Shown: positions 48,500 through 62,379, counted from the stretch's first letter. The stretch: 64,000 nt of DNA from Chinchilla lanigera (GCF_000276665.1 NW_004955459.1:12822495-12886494); one strand, 5' to 3'. Numbers and translations: made by a program. The notes: generated by a model not told the origin, from the letters alone.

Positions 48500-50780
48500 T
48501 GATATTTAATAGCTATATTTTATGCTATGGTATTTTCCTTTAGAGTTAAACTCATATTCTATTTTCCTCTCTCCATCTATATATCTTAGTCAAAATGAGA
48601 TTACACTTGAAATTGTGCCTTCCTTCCTAGTAACTCTTAGAACTTATTTGCTTCAGAAACTATTTGTGCTTATCAAAGGAGATAATAGTGGGCTTTCCCA
48701 TTTCTGAGGCTGTATGTGTATGTAGCCAATGATAAACCACTAATTCTTGTTCAGTTTACCACATGCAAAGAGAAGACGGTAGCACCTGTCTTAATAAGGA
48801 AGGGGAGAATAGCAGAGGCAAAATCAGCAAGGCTGTGTAAATCTGCTCATGGAAAGTTTCGCTATTCAGGTCACCAGACGAGATGCATCAGCCTGTATGA
48901 CACCTGATTAATAGAGACCACGTAGCCTTCCTCTGTGCTATGCTGCCGGGAATGGATGGAGAATGATGCCATTATGAAGTACATTATTCCAGTGAATGAG
49001 CTTTAGAACATGGTCAACAAAGAACTAATGCCATGATTCCTGTGGGGTAATTATTAATTAAACTGTTCTTTGAATGTGGTGACTCTTTTTTTCATTTTAA
49101 AAAGTGCCACATGCTTTCTTGTCATAGTTTGAAGCAGCAGAAAATGTGTGTTAATATTTTGATATAGCATTAAATTTTTAGGGAAATGTCCTAGTTTAGC
49201 ATTCCTTTCTTTGAGAAACTACCATTTCCCCAGTCCCACAATAATCTCATTGATTCAAGTGGTTTATGTCGAGACATCAAACCCTTGGACCAAGAAATAA
49301 GCTCAGTAACTGGACTTGGTCAGTTTTTGTACTGCTAATCACTCTGCACACAGATAAATGTTGAAAATGGCTAAACAAATCCAGATAGGCCAAATTAAAT
49401 CATTTTATACATTTTTTTGATCTGTTGTTTTAATTGGTATTTCATGTCACCATGTAATGGGAAACTCTTAAACTTAAGGCAATATGTTTATGAAAAGAAT
49501 TTTAGTAACATTTAACCTGGATTCTACAATATCTGAAGTAAGGTTTATGTCTAGACTTTTTCAGGCAAGTGACTAAGGGTTTATTACCTTATTATAATTT
49601 TTATCATTTGCTTCAAGTACCTCGTTTTAATTTAATGAAAAATAATGACTACAAGAAATCATAAAACACTATAATTTAGCCGATAGGTAATGTATTTGTT
49701 TAAGAAATATGTATTTGAAAAATTATGTTTTCCCACTTTTTAATCAAGAATGTATTATTTTATATTCTCAACCCATAACACCTATTTACCTCTTCTATGT
49801 TTGATTTCACTAGTTGAATAGGAACTAATATTTGTCCATTATATTATTTTGTCTTGGAATAATTTAATAAGTAATTTGATGTAAAGTAAAAATAAAATCT
49901 GTTCTAATTTTGTACTTGAAAGGGTTTATAAAATAGTATCTTTGCAGTCAGCTATAGCTTTTGGCCTCATAGGAAGGATAATATCTTTTATTTACTATTT
50001 AGACTTTGAGTAAAGGGGATGAGGGGATGGTCAATGCCTAAATTTCAAACTAACTGTATGTAGAAAAAAATGTATAAATCTCTGGAAGAATAATTTCTTT
50101 AAACTTCAGAAACACAAATAATTCCAGTGATAAAACTAAATCCAGATATGTCAAGTGATATGAAAACCGCCTGGAATAAAATTTAAAGGGTAAAATCATT
50201 CCCCAAAAGAAAAAAAAGTTCTCCTATGTTAAAAAAAAAGAAACTGTGATCCAGTGTATCCAGACTCTACATATATAGAGGGTCTTAAAAGTGATTGCAT
50301 AGTTTAAGCAACCAGCCTTAAAAATATGGGGGATGCAAATAGAGGGGTCATCAGGTGAGATTGTGATGAACAAAAGATGCCAGGAGGATGTTTTCATTGT
50401 CCTTTAAAACAAAAGAAAACGATTATGATCTCTGTATTGTAGTGTGTTAAATACCCCCATTTATGTCCACCTTATTTGAAAGTGCAGTTTGCTCAACATA
50501 ACAGTGTAACCTTGTTTGAAAATGGAGTACTTGTTTATGTCCTTAGTGAAGGATTTTGGTAAACATTTAGAGTGAAATCTACATCCAAGACTCATGTTCT
50601 TTTTTAAGAAGAGTTGGATGCCCGGAAAGACGTCGTAAGAAAGTGTTGTACTAATTTTGTGAATTTTCTTGTGAGAGCCCTAGTAAACCAATACGCAACT
50701 CCACATTGCAACAGTCACACCCCCCTTAAAAGATGGCATTTTGACACACTGACAGAAGAGGGCGCTTTCGAACTGGAAAT
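48500..50780. other. No gene recognised
   Basis: AT-rich, with short frames only. The stretch 50430-50780 has a slightly higher GC content and a 66-codon frame without a domain. Confidence 0.4.
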
Positions 50781-50788
50781 TTTTTACA

Positions 50789-50965
50789 GCAGCGGTTGGC
50801 AAACATTTCCTTAAAGGACAGATGAACGCTTTAAGGTTTTTAATCCAAAACACAAAATTCAGAACAGCGTGCATGTGGATGTATATAATCATTTAGAAGA
50901 TAACTATTTAAAAAATGTGAACAATATTCTTAGCCCATAAACCACTATTTTAAAAAGTTGCTGGT
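50789..50965 (+). mobile_element. hAT non-autonomous transposon fossil
   Basis: Begins 'cagcggttggcaaacatttc' then 'cttaaaggacagatgaacgc' and contains 'gtgaacaatattcttagccc', near the order of a common mammalian hAT (Charlie-group) non-autonomous element. The right terminus is poorly kept and no target duplication was fixed. Confidence 0.55.
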
Positions 50966-50969
50966 GATA

Positions 50970-52715
50970 TTTGGAATATGGTTCTTATTTCACCACTTCC
51001 TAATACCAACGGTCTGTGAAATGCGCAGAAAAGCAATCTGCGCACAGAGCCACTGTGAGAAGAAACATGGATGGAAATCCCTCTACCCACAAAATTTGAA
51101 GTTAAGAAGAGTCCAGTACACTTTCTTTTTGTAGTTTATTTTTCATCATTATTCCCTAAACAATACTATGTAACAGTCATCTACATTTTATTAGGTATTA
51201 TAATAATCTAAGGATGATTAAATTCATGGGGACACATACATAGACTATAAACAAATATTTAGCTATTTTATGTAAGGAATTTAGCATGCATTTATTTTGT
51301 TATCCATGAATTTTTGTGCTCAATTGGGAGGGGTGTTTCTTAAACCAATTCTTCAAGGACATGAGGTGATGACTATATATTCCTTTAAAAAAAGACAAAA
51401 TATACGATATCTAGCATAAATAAATGTTTACAAAGATTTTTTACAGGATTCCCAAAATAGGACTAGATAAAAGATTTTGTTTTTCATTTATTCTTACAAG
51501 AGCTTATAAAATAAAATGTTATTTTTCTTGTGCCCAACATAGAATTGTAATTCATGAACTTGCATATGTATATTAATCATTTAAGTTAATTTTATATATA
51601 GGGATAAAAATAATACCAAAACTTACATCACATCTAAGACATATTCAGCTTTATGTTAGGGTTAAGAAGGACACCGATTTGAGGATGCTAAGAGCTTTTA
51701 AAAAAAACTGACCCTCTCTAAAGAAGATTAATAGCTACACATGTTAAGTGGACTTTGTACTTATTTACCAACCTAACACTTTTATGTATCTTCATGAAAA
51801 GCATTAAGTATAACACTTCTTGAGTTTGGTTCAACAGAATATTTTGCTACAGGAACATTATTTAAATATATTATCAATCTTTTGTTTTTCTGATCAAAGT
51901 TTGCCCAAAGTTGCTCTGCATCGGCAGTCGATAAAACTGACAGCCTTCCAAGAATCATCGAAAGAGTTTACTGCAAGGAAGCTCCTGGCTTCTAATTTAA
52001 GAAATTTTTGTCCAACTTGTCTGGAGCTTTTTGTGTCTTCAAAACGCTCCACCTTTAACTTCCCCAAGTAAAATAAAAATTGGAAAGTAATATTTACTTA
52101 CATGAGTATATAAAATTGTATGCCATTGTGCTATAACAGAAAGCTAATACAGTGTAGTACAATACTGGTCTAGTATTAAAGGAGGATCTGTTTCCTTCAC
52201 TCATTACTCAGGATTATAAATGATAAATCACATGATTTATCTACTGAGCATTATGCCTGTATAATCATAGCATGTTAATTTTAAAGAGAAATAGTGATAT
52301 TTTTAGTTCAATAGTTTCAAGGTTTTACATTCTACGTATAATTTTAAAATAAAAGTTCAAATATGTTTAGAAACTTTTGTCATAAAAAATAAAAATATTA
52401 ATATTATATTAGTTGTCATATCTTTTATTATCACTTTGTAAAAAGGAGGATATTTCCAAAAATTAGAATGGATACATGATCATGTTCTTGGAATTATAAG
52501 CAAATATTTTAAATTTCTTAATAAAAATATTATGGTGTCTTTATTATTACTTGATTTGAATAAATGAAAAATAAGTCCTGGATTAAGGTCTTTCTTGACA
52601 TTATACCCAGGTTATATCCTCTTCTATGTGCAGAATAAAATGAGACCCACAGATTGTGACTTGTTCATATTTCCATGACTTTTGTGTCTAGTATCTGAAA
52701 TTAAAACACGAGGTC
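50970..52715. other. AT-rich DNA, no gene recognised
   Basis: A single 83-codon plus-strand frame (51820-52071) has no recognisable domain. No repeat could be named. Confidence 0.4.
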
Positions 52716-52718
52716 AAA

Positions 52719-52861
52719 AGCTGGGCATGGTGGCACACACCAGTATCCCCTGCACTCAGGAGGCTGAGGCAAGAGGATTGTTGTGAGTTTGAGACCAGCC
52801 TGTGCTACAAAATGAGCTCAAGGCCATCCTGAACTGCATAGCAAGACCCTGTCTCAAAAAG
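52719..52861 (+). mobile_element. B1 SINE, sense
   Basis: 'gctgggcatggtggcacaca', 'ctcaggaggctgaggcaaga', then 'gagtttgagaccagcctgtg' and the internally duplicated 'gagctcaaggccatcctgaa', then 'gaccctgtctcaaaaagacc'. Followed at 52934 by a (GAAA)n tract. Confidence 0.93.
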
Positions 52862-52933
52862 ACCAAAAAAAGGTGAACTCCATAAACAGCAGGTCAGTGG
52901 AAGCTCAAAGTATGCTGACATCAGAGGAGGATG

Positions 52934-52986
52934 TAAAAGAAGAAAAAAAGAAAGAAAAAAGAAAGAAAAAAGAAAGAGAGAAATGA

Positions 52987-53030
<44 letters not shown>

Positions 53031-53043
53031 AAAATAAAGAAAG
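52934..53043. repeat. (GAAA)n tract
   Basis: GAAA units, almost perfect from 52985 to 53030. Produces Phe/Leu/Ser-rich minus-strand frames (52805-53184), which are not genes. Confidence 0.95.
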
Positions 53044-53049
53044 AGCAAA

Positions 53050-56000
53050 GCAAACATTTCTCCTGCTTTTACCAATTTTAACATTGGATAATCTCTTTGA
53101 AAGTGATATTGCCTTTAAAAGTAAAATAAAACATGGGCAGATCAAGCCATAGGGAAATACAGTTAATTGAAAATAAACTTTCAAATGTATCTCACACAGA
53201 ATTTTAAATACAAAAGTTCAAAATTACACAGTCTGGAAGTGAAGTATTTTGTGGAAGACTGGTCTCCAGTAAATGTACCAATTCTTCTTCAAGTTGTGAC
53301 ATTTCCTGTAGAAACAGAAAACTCCCTTCTCCGCAGAGTGTTCTTGAGGGCTAAGTACTGTTTGTAGGTGTCTCTCAGTGTTACTATGAAGAAAAGTTGA
53401 AGATTGAAACTTCGTGTGAAGATCCAAAATGCTGGAGCAGTGAGCGCCAGCATCTCCTATTCTCTAGGACAAAGTGTCTGGAGTCTCAAAAATAGTAGCT
53501 TGGAGAGAAATCAAAGTGAGAGATTACTTGGGAACTAAGAGGGAACAGAGAAAGGAGACAAAAAATTTTGAGTGGTACCCAAGAAATGACATTGTTGAGG
53601 AGAGAGGAAGATCCCTTTAACACAGTGCCACAAGGAGAGGCTGGCTGACCACCCACTGGAAGACAGGGTAAGGTGGAATTTTTGGCTCATGGAGAACTGG
53701 AGAATCCCAGAACTGCACTGGGGCTGAGAGAACCGTTGGCAGTGGGAACCAGGGGGTAAAATGTGGGACACTGCCTCCAGAGTGGCCTTCCACAGTCAAC
53801 AGTTGGTAAGTGACGTTGGTGCAGTGACCACTGCCACAGTTGTAAAACAGAAGCTGTCATGTCATCATTGTAGGGAAGACCATAGTATTCAAACCTGGGT
53901 CCCAGAACAGCCCCTTAGCTGCAAACCATGGTGCACACCACCATGTTCCCAGAGTGGATGAGGGAAGGATAGCCATGGGAGATAGCCAGCAGTTGGAGAG
54001 GAGGGTAAAGGGCTGGAGCTGGTGAGCATGACCCAGATCTTGGGGTGAGAGGCCAGGTTCAGCCTGAGTTTCACAGGATTGGAACCTCACATTGGTCCCT
54101 TGCCCTGTTCTCACTGTAAACATATGTCTGCTTATAGCATCGTTCTGGGGGCAGAGTGCCACCTGAGACTTCCAGGATAAACAGGTACACAATGGCTTTG
54201 GCTTGGCTCCTTAATTCTAGGCTGAGGAAAAGAGCCACGCATTAAAACAAGAGAAAATTTTTCTATTTTTATTTTAATTTTATTTTTAAAGTTTTTCCCT
54301 TGCTATTTTCCACCTTCTATTTATTTCTCCCCTATTTCTATTCCAGTATTTTCCCATTTTTTCTTATATAAGTATTTTGCTGTGTGTATGCTTCACTTCC
54401 TCTTGTCTTTTTCTTCCAGTATAGTTTATAGAGGGTAATGGATTTTTTCCCTGTTCAGTTATATCCCTTGTATATCTTTATCCATATCTTTTCTTTTTTG
54501 GACTACGTTTTCTTTTTTCTTTTTATCTGTTTCTCTTTTCTTTCTTCCTCCCCTTTTTATTCTTTTCTCTTTAACTTTTTCTTCAATATTTATATCAGTC
54601 AAAGAATCCTTTCTCATCCCCATTTATCACTACCAGTTTTATACCCAATTTTCCCTGCTATCACCATCTAAATATGTATCACACTTTTACCATAATTAGA
54701 ATCTTTTGTCAGAGTGCCTTCTATTCTCTCCTTCCCATAGCACACTGCAAAAGATTTTTTGAAACCTTTTCTCTTTCCCACTTCTAGGATTATCCAGTCC
54801 CCAGTACCCTAGGTTTCAGACAACTGCTTCTTTAAAATTACCATGGAATGGTGTTTCTCACCAATAAAGGAGACATAACCACTGAATTTTGTGTATATTA
54901 ACCATGGGCAAGTACTTGGGCTGTTATGATGCTTTTACTATTACTGTGGATTTCTTCTCTAGGTTAAAAGGGAGGCCCAAAACAGCTTCTCATAGTGTAT
55001 TATTTCACAACTAATCTGATACATACCACTCTAACAGAATATCCCATTACAACTGTAGCTGATTTTAGTGCATAGGAATAATCCTGACTCAGTGGGCAAT
55101 ATCATGGGAATGAATCTGTCTGTGAACTTCACCAGCACACCCAGGGCAGGGAAAGCAAGAGTTTCCAACCTAACCTCACACTGGATCAGGCATTGCAAGA
55201 ATGCCTGCAACCTGGCTGAAGGAAGTCCAGAGTCTGGGTTCACTTTAGTATCCCAGTAGAAGGGTCAGAGGAGTTATTGGGGTGTGAGTTCTCAGGCTTT
55301 CTGGTAAAAAACTACTTGAGAATCATTTATGCACTATCTCACTAGAATATTTAATCTATGTTCCCATTGGGCATCTTATAGGTTTAGGATTTTGGATGTT
55401 TCTTGATTTATTTAGTAATGTGAGACTCTGTTATTTCTTCATGTTTTCTTGTGTTTTTTAAATTGTCACTTTTATACATTTGTTCTCTCATTGGCTGTGA
55501 TTTAACAGGTGGCTAGATTCCCTCCCTCATTTGAGCTCCCTATCTAGTTTCTTGAACTCAAACCTTTGAAACAATATTATTATTGGTCATTATTCTTTAT
55601 CCAAACACATAAACTCCACCTTCTCAGTTTTTAAATTTCCACACCTAGCTTCTTCGCAGTCACTGCCATCTTCTCTAGTATTAACATCAGTCCTCTGCAT
55701 CATAAGCCTTGGGTCTTGTATATCTTACTTAGCCTATTGTCCTCCATTTTAGCCAGTAGTGACTTAGCTTCCCTCAATTATTAAGTTAACCTCTTTAATC
55801 CCACAATCTAACCTTGCCCCACAAATGTCCTCTGAAAACTCTCAATGCTAAATCTTCAGCTCAACTAAAAGTACTCCAATAGAATTAGACCCCACATCAA
55901 CTTCTCATCTACTACTGTTTCCCCATTCAAATCTCCCCTTTGTGCCCAGTACTCCTCATCTAATCACCTTCCATTCTCCTTACCCCACCTAACCAACTTC

Positions 56001-56373
56001 ATTGCACAAAATTTACAAATAGTAAACAGTCATGGTGTACATAGTGGATGGACAAAGTGGGAAAGTGTGACTGCAAGAACAATCATATAGAAGTGTTGTA
56101 AAATTGAGTTTGTGGATGCTGTTACAAACATAATTAATTCTTTTGGCAAAACATAGAATAGAATCCAAATCTCTTCAAGTAAGTAAAGGAGTAAACACTA
56201 GCACTTCACATACAAAACTGCCAATCATTCATAGGCAGAAAACAGTCTACTAAATAATCTCCATAGAAGCCACAAACTCTTCTCATTTGTCTGGTCTTCA
56301 ACCTGCAGTACACGTCCAAGAAAGGAAGGAAAAAATGACAGGGACATATGTTTTTTAAAAGATAGATGGATAC

Positions 56374-56405
<32 letters not shown>

Positions 56406-56535
56406 GTAGATAGGTAGATAGGTAGATATTCACAGGAGCATGTGCAAGCAAGGAAATAGAAGATCTCCAAATTCCACCAAACCTCCCAAGATAGAACAAG
56501 GAGTTACAAAGGGAGAAAAAAACAAATACCAGGAA
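53050..56535. other. No gene recognised; possible L1 5' region
   Basis: A G-rich stretch (53480-54230) is followed by T/C-rich sequence (54240-54680). This lies just upstream of L1 ORF1-like sequence in the same orientation, so part may be an L1 5' UTR, though nothing identifies it directly. Overlapping frames on both strands at 53535-54192 lack domains. A (GATA)n tract lies at 56361-56427. Confidence 0.3.
56361..56427. repeat. (GATA)n microsatellite
   Basis: GATA units with GGTA variants at the right end. Gives Tyr/Leu/Ile-rich minus-strand frames that are not genes. Confidence 0.96.
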
Positions 56536-56639
56536 TAAAAATGCTCTGAAAAGTTATAAAAGGGATAAAGAAAATAGATGAGTGCAAAAAGGAAATGAAT
56601 CAAAAGTTCACTCAATAAGCCAAAGATGAATTTCAGGAA

Positions 56640-57690
56640 AATAAGTAAAAAAATTGAATGACCTAACCAAAACTGTTCAAAATTTGAATGACAGATTCAA
56701 CAAGAATATGGACTTCAAACGATGCCAGAAAGAAATACTTGAAATGAAACTGTATAGAATTCATAAATTTCAGAAATAGGTAATAAGACAGAATGTCTGA
56801 TATTAAAGACAAAATTGAGAAATATACTACAATAAATACCTCAAAGAAGCCACAAAGAAAATAAGAAAAAAAGAAATTATCTAGCAGCTACTAAATGACA
56901 ATAAGAGACCAATCTAAGGCTAATTGGAATTAAGAAAATCTAGAAGACAGCACATATAAATGTACTAGCATGTTTACAGAAATCAGAGAAGAAAATTTCC
57001 CAAATGTTAGAAGTGTTTAAAATACAGGTAAGTGATGCTTATAGAACATCAATTATGATGGAAAAAAGAAGCTCACCAATGCACATCCTTACTAAATTAT
57101 CAGATATTCAGGAAAGAAACAAAATTTGCAAAGCAGTTAGTGAAAAAGAAAAATCACATATAAAGGCAAAAACCACAGTGACTTCTCAAAACAAACTGTA
57201 GTGGCCAGAAGAGCTCAGAGTAAAATATTTCAAGCCCTAGAAGTAAGTAACTTCCAACCCAGATTAACCTAGCTAGAGAAGCTATATTACAAAAAAGATA
57301 GAGGAGCAAGGCATTTTTATTAAAAATACCTCAGAATATACAGGAAATAGCTCAGAATATACATGAGTACTAAACTAGCATCTGAGAAAATACTTAAGAA
57401 TAATGTGGATGGAAATAATGAAACAGACACAGCTAAAAACACACAAAAAACTAGTAAGGTCAATGGATACACAATAACAAAAAATGTCAAGAAAAGAAAA
57501 ACAAAGTACTCACCAACAGATAAAGAAGGCAATTATAGTAAAAAAAAAATCAGCACATTTATTTCAGTAATATGTCAAAATGTAAACTGCCTCAACTCCC
57601 AAATTGAAAGATATTGATCAGCAGACTGGATCAAAAAAATAGAACCCAACACTTTGTTGCACACAAGAAACTCATCTAACTCAAAAAAGT
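56640..57690 (+). mobile_element. L1 ORF1, inter-ORF and ORF2 endonuclease start, decayed
   Basis: 'cagaatgtctgatattaaag', 'agaagaaaatttcccaaatg' and 'caacccagattaacctagc' follow L1 ORF1 order. The region then leads to 'gtaaactgcctcaactccca' and 'agcagactggatcaaaaaaa', the ORF2 endonuclease start (NVNCLNSQIERY in the frame 57363-57617). Stops occur throughout. At about 57687 it jumps to an ORF2 C-terminal piece. Confidence 0.72.
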
Positions 57691-57945
57691 AGAACACATA
57701 CTTCACAGAGGAAGAACTACAAATGGTCAACAAATACATGAAATAATTGTATCTCTGGCCATTAGAGAAATGGAAATTAAAACAACACTAACATTTCATC
57801 TTAGAAACTAATGGTAAGGGTTGCTTAAGAAATCAAACAATAAGAAATACTGGCTTGCCTGTGCTGGAAAAGAACACTTCTTCATTATTGCTGGGAATAT
57901 AAACTAGTACAACCATCATCAAAATCAGTATGTAGTTTTCTCTGA
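57690..57945 (+). mobile_element. L1 ORF2 C-terminal piece, sense
   Basis: 'gaactacaaatggtcaacaa', 'atacatg' and 'gccattagagaaatggaaat' give the near-C-terminal ORF2 block (NKYMK, then a REMEIK-type motif). The endonuclease remainder and all RT are missing between this and 56640-57690. Confidence 0.7.
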
Positions 57946-58212
57946 ATTGTGTTAGTTCGTATTTGATCTAGAACTGAATTGTGTTAGTTTGTATTTGATC
58001 TTTTATTTTCAGCTGCTTTTGTTCTATGAAGATACATGTTCCAGTATTTGGTATGTATATATTTACTAATGTTGCCTCTTCTTGTTGGATTATTCTCTTA
58101 ACAGTATGTGGTGACCTTTGTTTCTTCTAATCAGTTCTACACTGAAGTATACCATGTCTGGTATTAGAACTGGTACCCCAGCTTGCTGTCAGTGTCCTGG
58201 TACATGAAATGT
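57946..58212 (-). mobile_element. L1 ORF2 linker-region piece, minus strand
   Basis: 'tttgttctatgaagatacat', 'cttcttgttggattattctc' and 'ggtaccccagcttgctgtca' are antisense to the ORF2 segment between endonuclease and RT. A 30-bp imperfect tandem duplication (about 57944-58003) is at its left edge. In a normal L1 it would lie to the right of 61043, not to the left of 58213. Confidence 0.68.
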
Positions 58213-61043
58213 TACTGTGAAGTATCTGTTCATTTCTCTTGCCCATGTCTTCACTGGGTTTTTAATTTTAGATAATTTATCTTATTGAGTTCGTTGTATA
58301 TTGTAGACATTACTCCTCTGTTTGAGGAGTAGCTAGAAAATTTTTTCCCATTCTGTAGGTTGTCTCTTCACTCTATTGATTGAATCTTTGTCTGTACAGA
58401 AGCTTTTTAGTCTGATATAATCCCATTTGTTGATTCTTGCTGTTATTTCTCTGCAATAGCGGTTCTTTTTAGAAAATATTTTCTATACCTATGTTTTTAA
58501 GTGTTTTAACTATTTTGTCTTTCAGGAGGTTTAATGTTTTTCTTTTAATGATTAACTCTTTGATCCACTTTTATTTTATTGTAGAATATGGTGAGAGATA
58601 AGGGTACAGTTTCAATCTTCTGCAAAGAGATAACCAGTTTGCCCAATATCACTTATTGAATAGATTATTTGTATTCCAAAATATGCTTTTGGCTCCTTTG
58701 TCAAAGATTAAATAATTGAATGTATCCTGGGATGTTCCTATATCCTCTGGTATATTCCACTGATACACCTATCTGCTTTTGTTCCTGTGCTGACGTTTTT
58801 ATAACTACTGCTTTGTGGTGTAACCTGAAGTGAGATACTGCCAGGCTTCCCACTTTGCTCTTGTGGCCCAAAACAGCTTTTGCTATTCTGGGTCTCTCTG
58901 GCTCTATATAAATTTTAGGATTATTTCTCTATATCTGTAAAGTATGCTGTTGGTATTTTGATTGGCAAATAATCATTTTGACAGTGTTGATTCTGCCAGA
59001 AACAGGAGACACTTTCCCATTTTCTCACATCCTCTTTAATATCTTTTCTCAGAGTACTGGGTTTTCTTTGTAGGGCTCTTCACTTCCTCGGTTAGGTTAA
59101 TTCCTAGAAATTTCATTTTTCTTGAAGCCACTGTGAATGGTGCTGTTTTTGTAATTTCCTTCTCCTCTGGTCCATTTCTAGTGTAAAAAAAAATGCTAAT
59201 AATGTTTGTGCCTTGATCTTGTATCCTGCTATCATGCTAAATTTTATTAATAATTCTAGGAGTTTTTGATGAAATTCTTTGTGTCTTCTATATAGAGAAA
59301 TTCTTTGTATCTTCTCTATCATGTCATCTGTAAATGTTAATTTTAGCTCTTTCTTTCTCATCTGTGTCCCTTTTATTTCTCTCTTCCATAACTTCTCTGG
59401 CTAATGTTCCAAGTATTATCTTACATGGAAGAGGTGACAATGGATATTCTTGCCTTGTTCTTGATTTTAGGGGGAATGCTTTTAATTTTTATACATTTAG
59501 TGTGAGGAAGGCTATTGGTTTGTCATAAATAGTTTTTATCATATTCCTGAATGGTCCTTCTATATGTTTTCTTCAGGGTTTGTTTTTTTTCTTATCAGGA
59601 AAAGGGTGCTGGATTTTGTCAAAAACTTTTCTGCATCTATTGTTATGATCATGTGGTTTTTGATCCTATAGTTTATGTGATGTATTACATATATTGACAT
59701 GTGTGTTGAATCATCCTTGCATCTATGGAATGAACCTATGTAATCATGACATATAATCATTATGTATGGTCTTTTTGATAATTTGCTGCACTCTGTTTGC
59801 TAATATCTTGCTTAGGATTTTTGCATCTATGTTTATTAATAAGATTAGCCTATGTTTTTTCTTTTTAGTTGGGTCTTTATCTGCTATTGATATTACAGTG
59901 ATTCTGACTATCATAAATTAATTTGGTAGTACTCCTCCCCTTTTGATTTCTTTAAAGAGTTTGCAGAGTATTGGTGATATAACATACCTAATGGTTTTGT
60001 ACAAATCAGCATTGAATCCATTAGGTCCTGCTTTTTCATTAGTTGGTAGATTCTTTATTACTGTGAGAATCACATTGCATGTTAGTGTGCTGTTAAGCAC
60101 ATTTATGTCTTTTTAAGTTTGTTTTGGCAGTTGTATGTGTCAGAGAATCTGTCCATTTCTTCAAAGTTTTCTAATTTGATGGAATATATTTTCTTCAAAG
60201 TAGTCACTACTTGCTTGATTTCAACAGTGTTTGTTGTAATTTTACCTTTTTTCATGTCTAGTTGCATTGATGTGAGTCTTTCCTCTCTCTGTTTGTTTTA
60301 TTAAGGACTTATCTGTTTTATTTATTCCTTCAAAGAACCATCTCTTTGATTCTTTTTTTTTTTTCAGCTTTTATCAGTCTCAATTTCATTAACTTCTGTT
60401 CTCATCTTTACAATTTCCCTCCTCGATTTTGGTTTGTGGCTGCTTTGCTGTTTCTCACATATCTTAAGATTGTTCATAAGGTTATTTATTTGAGCTTGCT
60501 GTTTACTTAATGTAAGTGTTCACTGTGATAAATTTTCCTTTTAGAATTGCGTCCATATTGCCTCAGTGGTTTTGGTAATTGGACCATCATTTTCCAAAAT
60601 TGAATCATCAAATTTTAAATTTCTTTTTGATTTTTTTTTTCTGTAATCCATTGATAGATTAGAAGTATGTTGTTGGTTTTTCAGGAAGTTTTGGCTTTTC
60701 CAAACTTTTTTCTATAATTTATTTCTATTTTCAATGCACATTGGTCTGATAGTTCACATCGGGTAATTTCAATTATTTTATATTTACTTATGTAGCTTTA
60801 TGAGCTAGGATGCGACTATTTTGGGAAAACTACTATGTGCTGCTGAAAACGGTGTTTAACCTGTAGTAGTAGGGTGGAATACTCTATATATTTATGAAAC
60901 GTTCAAATGTGTGGTTCAGCTCTGGCATTTCTTTATTGTTTTGTTGTTGTTATTTAGTTGAGCTATCTCTTTGTGAAAGTGGGTTGTTAAAAAATCTTCA
61001 CAGTTAGATTTTTTGTGTAGTTTTTATTTGATCTTTTATTTTC
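58213..61043 (-). mobile_element. L1 ORF2 main part (RT to C-terminal region), minus strand
   Basis: Antisense ORF2 from the C-terminal segment ('ctgttcatttctcttgccca') through the RT domain (minus-strand frame 59918-60100 contains an EKAGPNGFNADLYK block) to the region near 'gaaccatctctttgattctt' and the linker around 61000. Multiple stops mean it is inactive. Ends at 61043 with a 28-bp sequence also present at 57981-58010. Confidence 0.82.
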
Positions 61044-61047
61044 ATAA

Positions 61048-62290
61048 AGGATTTTTAAACCTTTAAACAGAGATTTGTATTACAAAAGTCTATGTCAGTC
61101 CAACAATGAACAAATAGCAAGGAGTCTTAAATAAGTTAATTCCTTTCCATTGCCCTCAGTATTTTTCATTTGTAAAAGTTTAATATAATAAGACTTCCTG
61201 ATGTTTAAGAAGTACTTAAATGTAATATATATGAAGTTCTTAGGATAGAATTAATGTAGAATTATATATTGAGAGAAAATAAACACTTTTCAATTATCTT
61301 TAAATTCTTCAGAATTCCTTTTTCTGATTATTTTCTCAGATCTAAATTATCCTGTTACCTATTAATTAGTTATATTTAGAGTTAAAGTGAATTGGGTTTG
61401 TGAGCAAGGCCTGGAGGATTACTGGTTCTGCATTAGTCACTGGAGAAATTTAGTCATACCAAACTTCATTGGTCATCACATATAAATAATCCTAGAGGTT
61501 TGCCTGAGCTCAGGATTGTGAGCATGTTCCTCCATTAATTTGTGCTGTTGCAAAATAAAACACCTGTCAGTACTACTATTAAATACAATCTTAGTGAGAT
61601 CATTGCCAAAATAATCTTACATTCTAAAGTATACAATACCTATATCAACACTACAGTATGATTTTTATTTTTCTAATATATATTATATAGAGACTAATGT
61701 AAGATGGCCAAGGACTAATATAAAACCAAGATATGTAGTAAGCACCAGGAATCATCCAGTCAGCTAAAGGGTCAGAATGTAGAAAATTTCAAGAGCAATA
61801 CTAGCAAATAATTAATCAACGAAAGCCTCAAACATCAATTACCACATTTGAAGGGGTAGGATGATTGTCCAAGTGTGACAATCAATTAGAGAACATTTCC
61901 AAGGATAATTCCTTAGTGCTTTCATTTTGCATGTTCCTCAGGACTTCAACTTTGACATGATACTCTGCACAACTACATATCATGCAACTTCGTACTCTTC
62001 CTCTGTCATAGCCTTATAACTACTTTACCTCTTCTTATTTTAAACCGCTGGCATGTTGCTTATAGAATAAGGAAACTGTCAGGATATCTATCCTACTATG
62101 AAGAAGAACAGTAGAATCTAATTTTAGCAGTACAGGAGCAAAGAATAGCTGACCACCACATTTCTCAGATGTAGTATCAATAATACATCAGAACTTGTTC
62201 TATAAGCTTCTGTAAAGCCAGAGGGTACATCATTTCTTAGTCACTTGCCATGTGGTACCCTTGAGAATTTCTCATAAATAGACTTTGAAA
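61048..62290. other. No gene recognised
   Basis: AT-rich with frequent stops in all frames. Confidence 0.45.
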
Positions 62291-62293
62291 AAA

Positions 62294-62294
<1 letters not shown>

Positions 62295-62342
<48 letters not shown>
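62295..62342. repeat. (TATC)n microsatellite
   Basis: About twelve uninterrupted tetranucleotide units. Confidence 0.97.
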
Positions 62343-62343
<1 letters not shown>

Positions 62344-62379
62344 ATCTCCTCCATTTCATGATGATCATAGTGGGTGGGA

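Noticed and set aside
52805..53184. Phe/Ser/Leu-rich minus-strand frames resembling membrane proteins
   Set aside because: Produced by the (GAAA)n tract and the adjacent B1 SINE.
56206..56499. Tyr/Ile/Leu-rich minus-strand frame
   Set aside because: Produced by the (GATA)n microsatellite.
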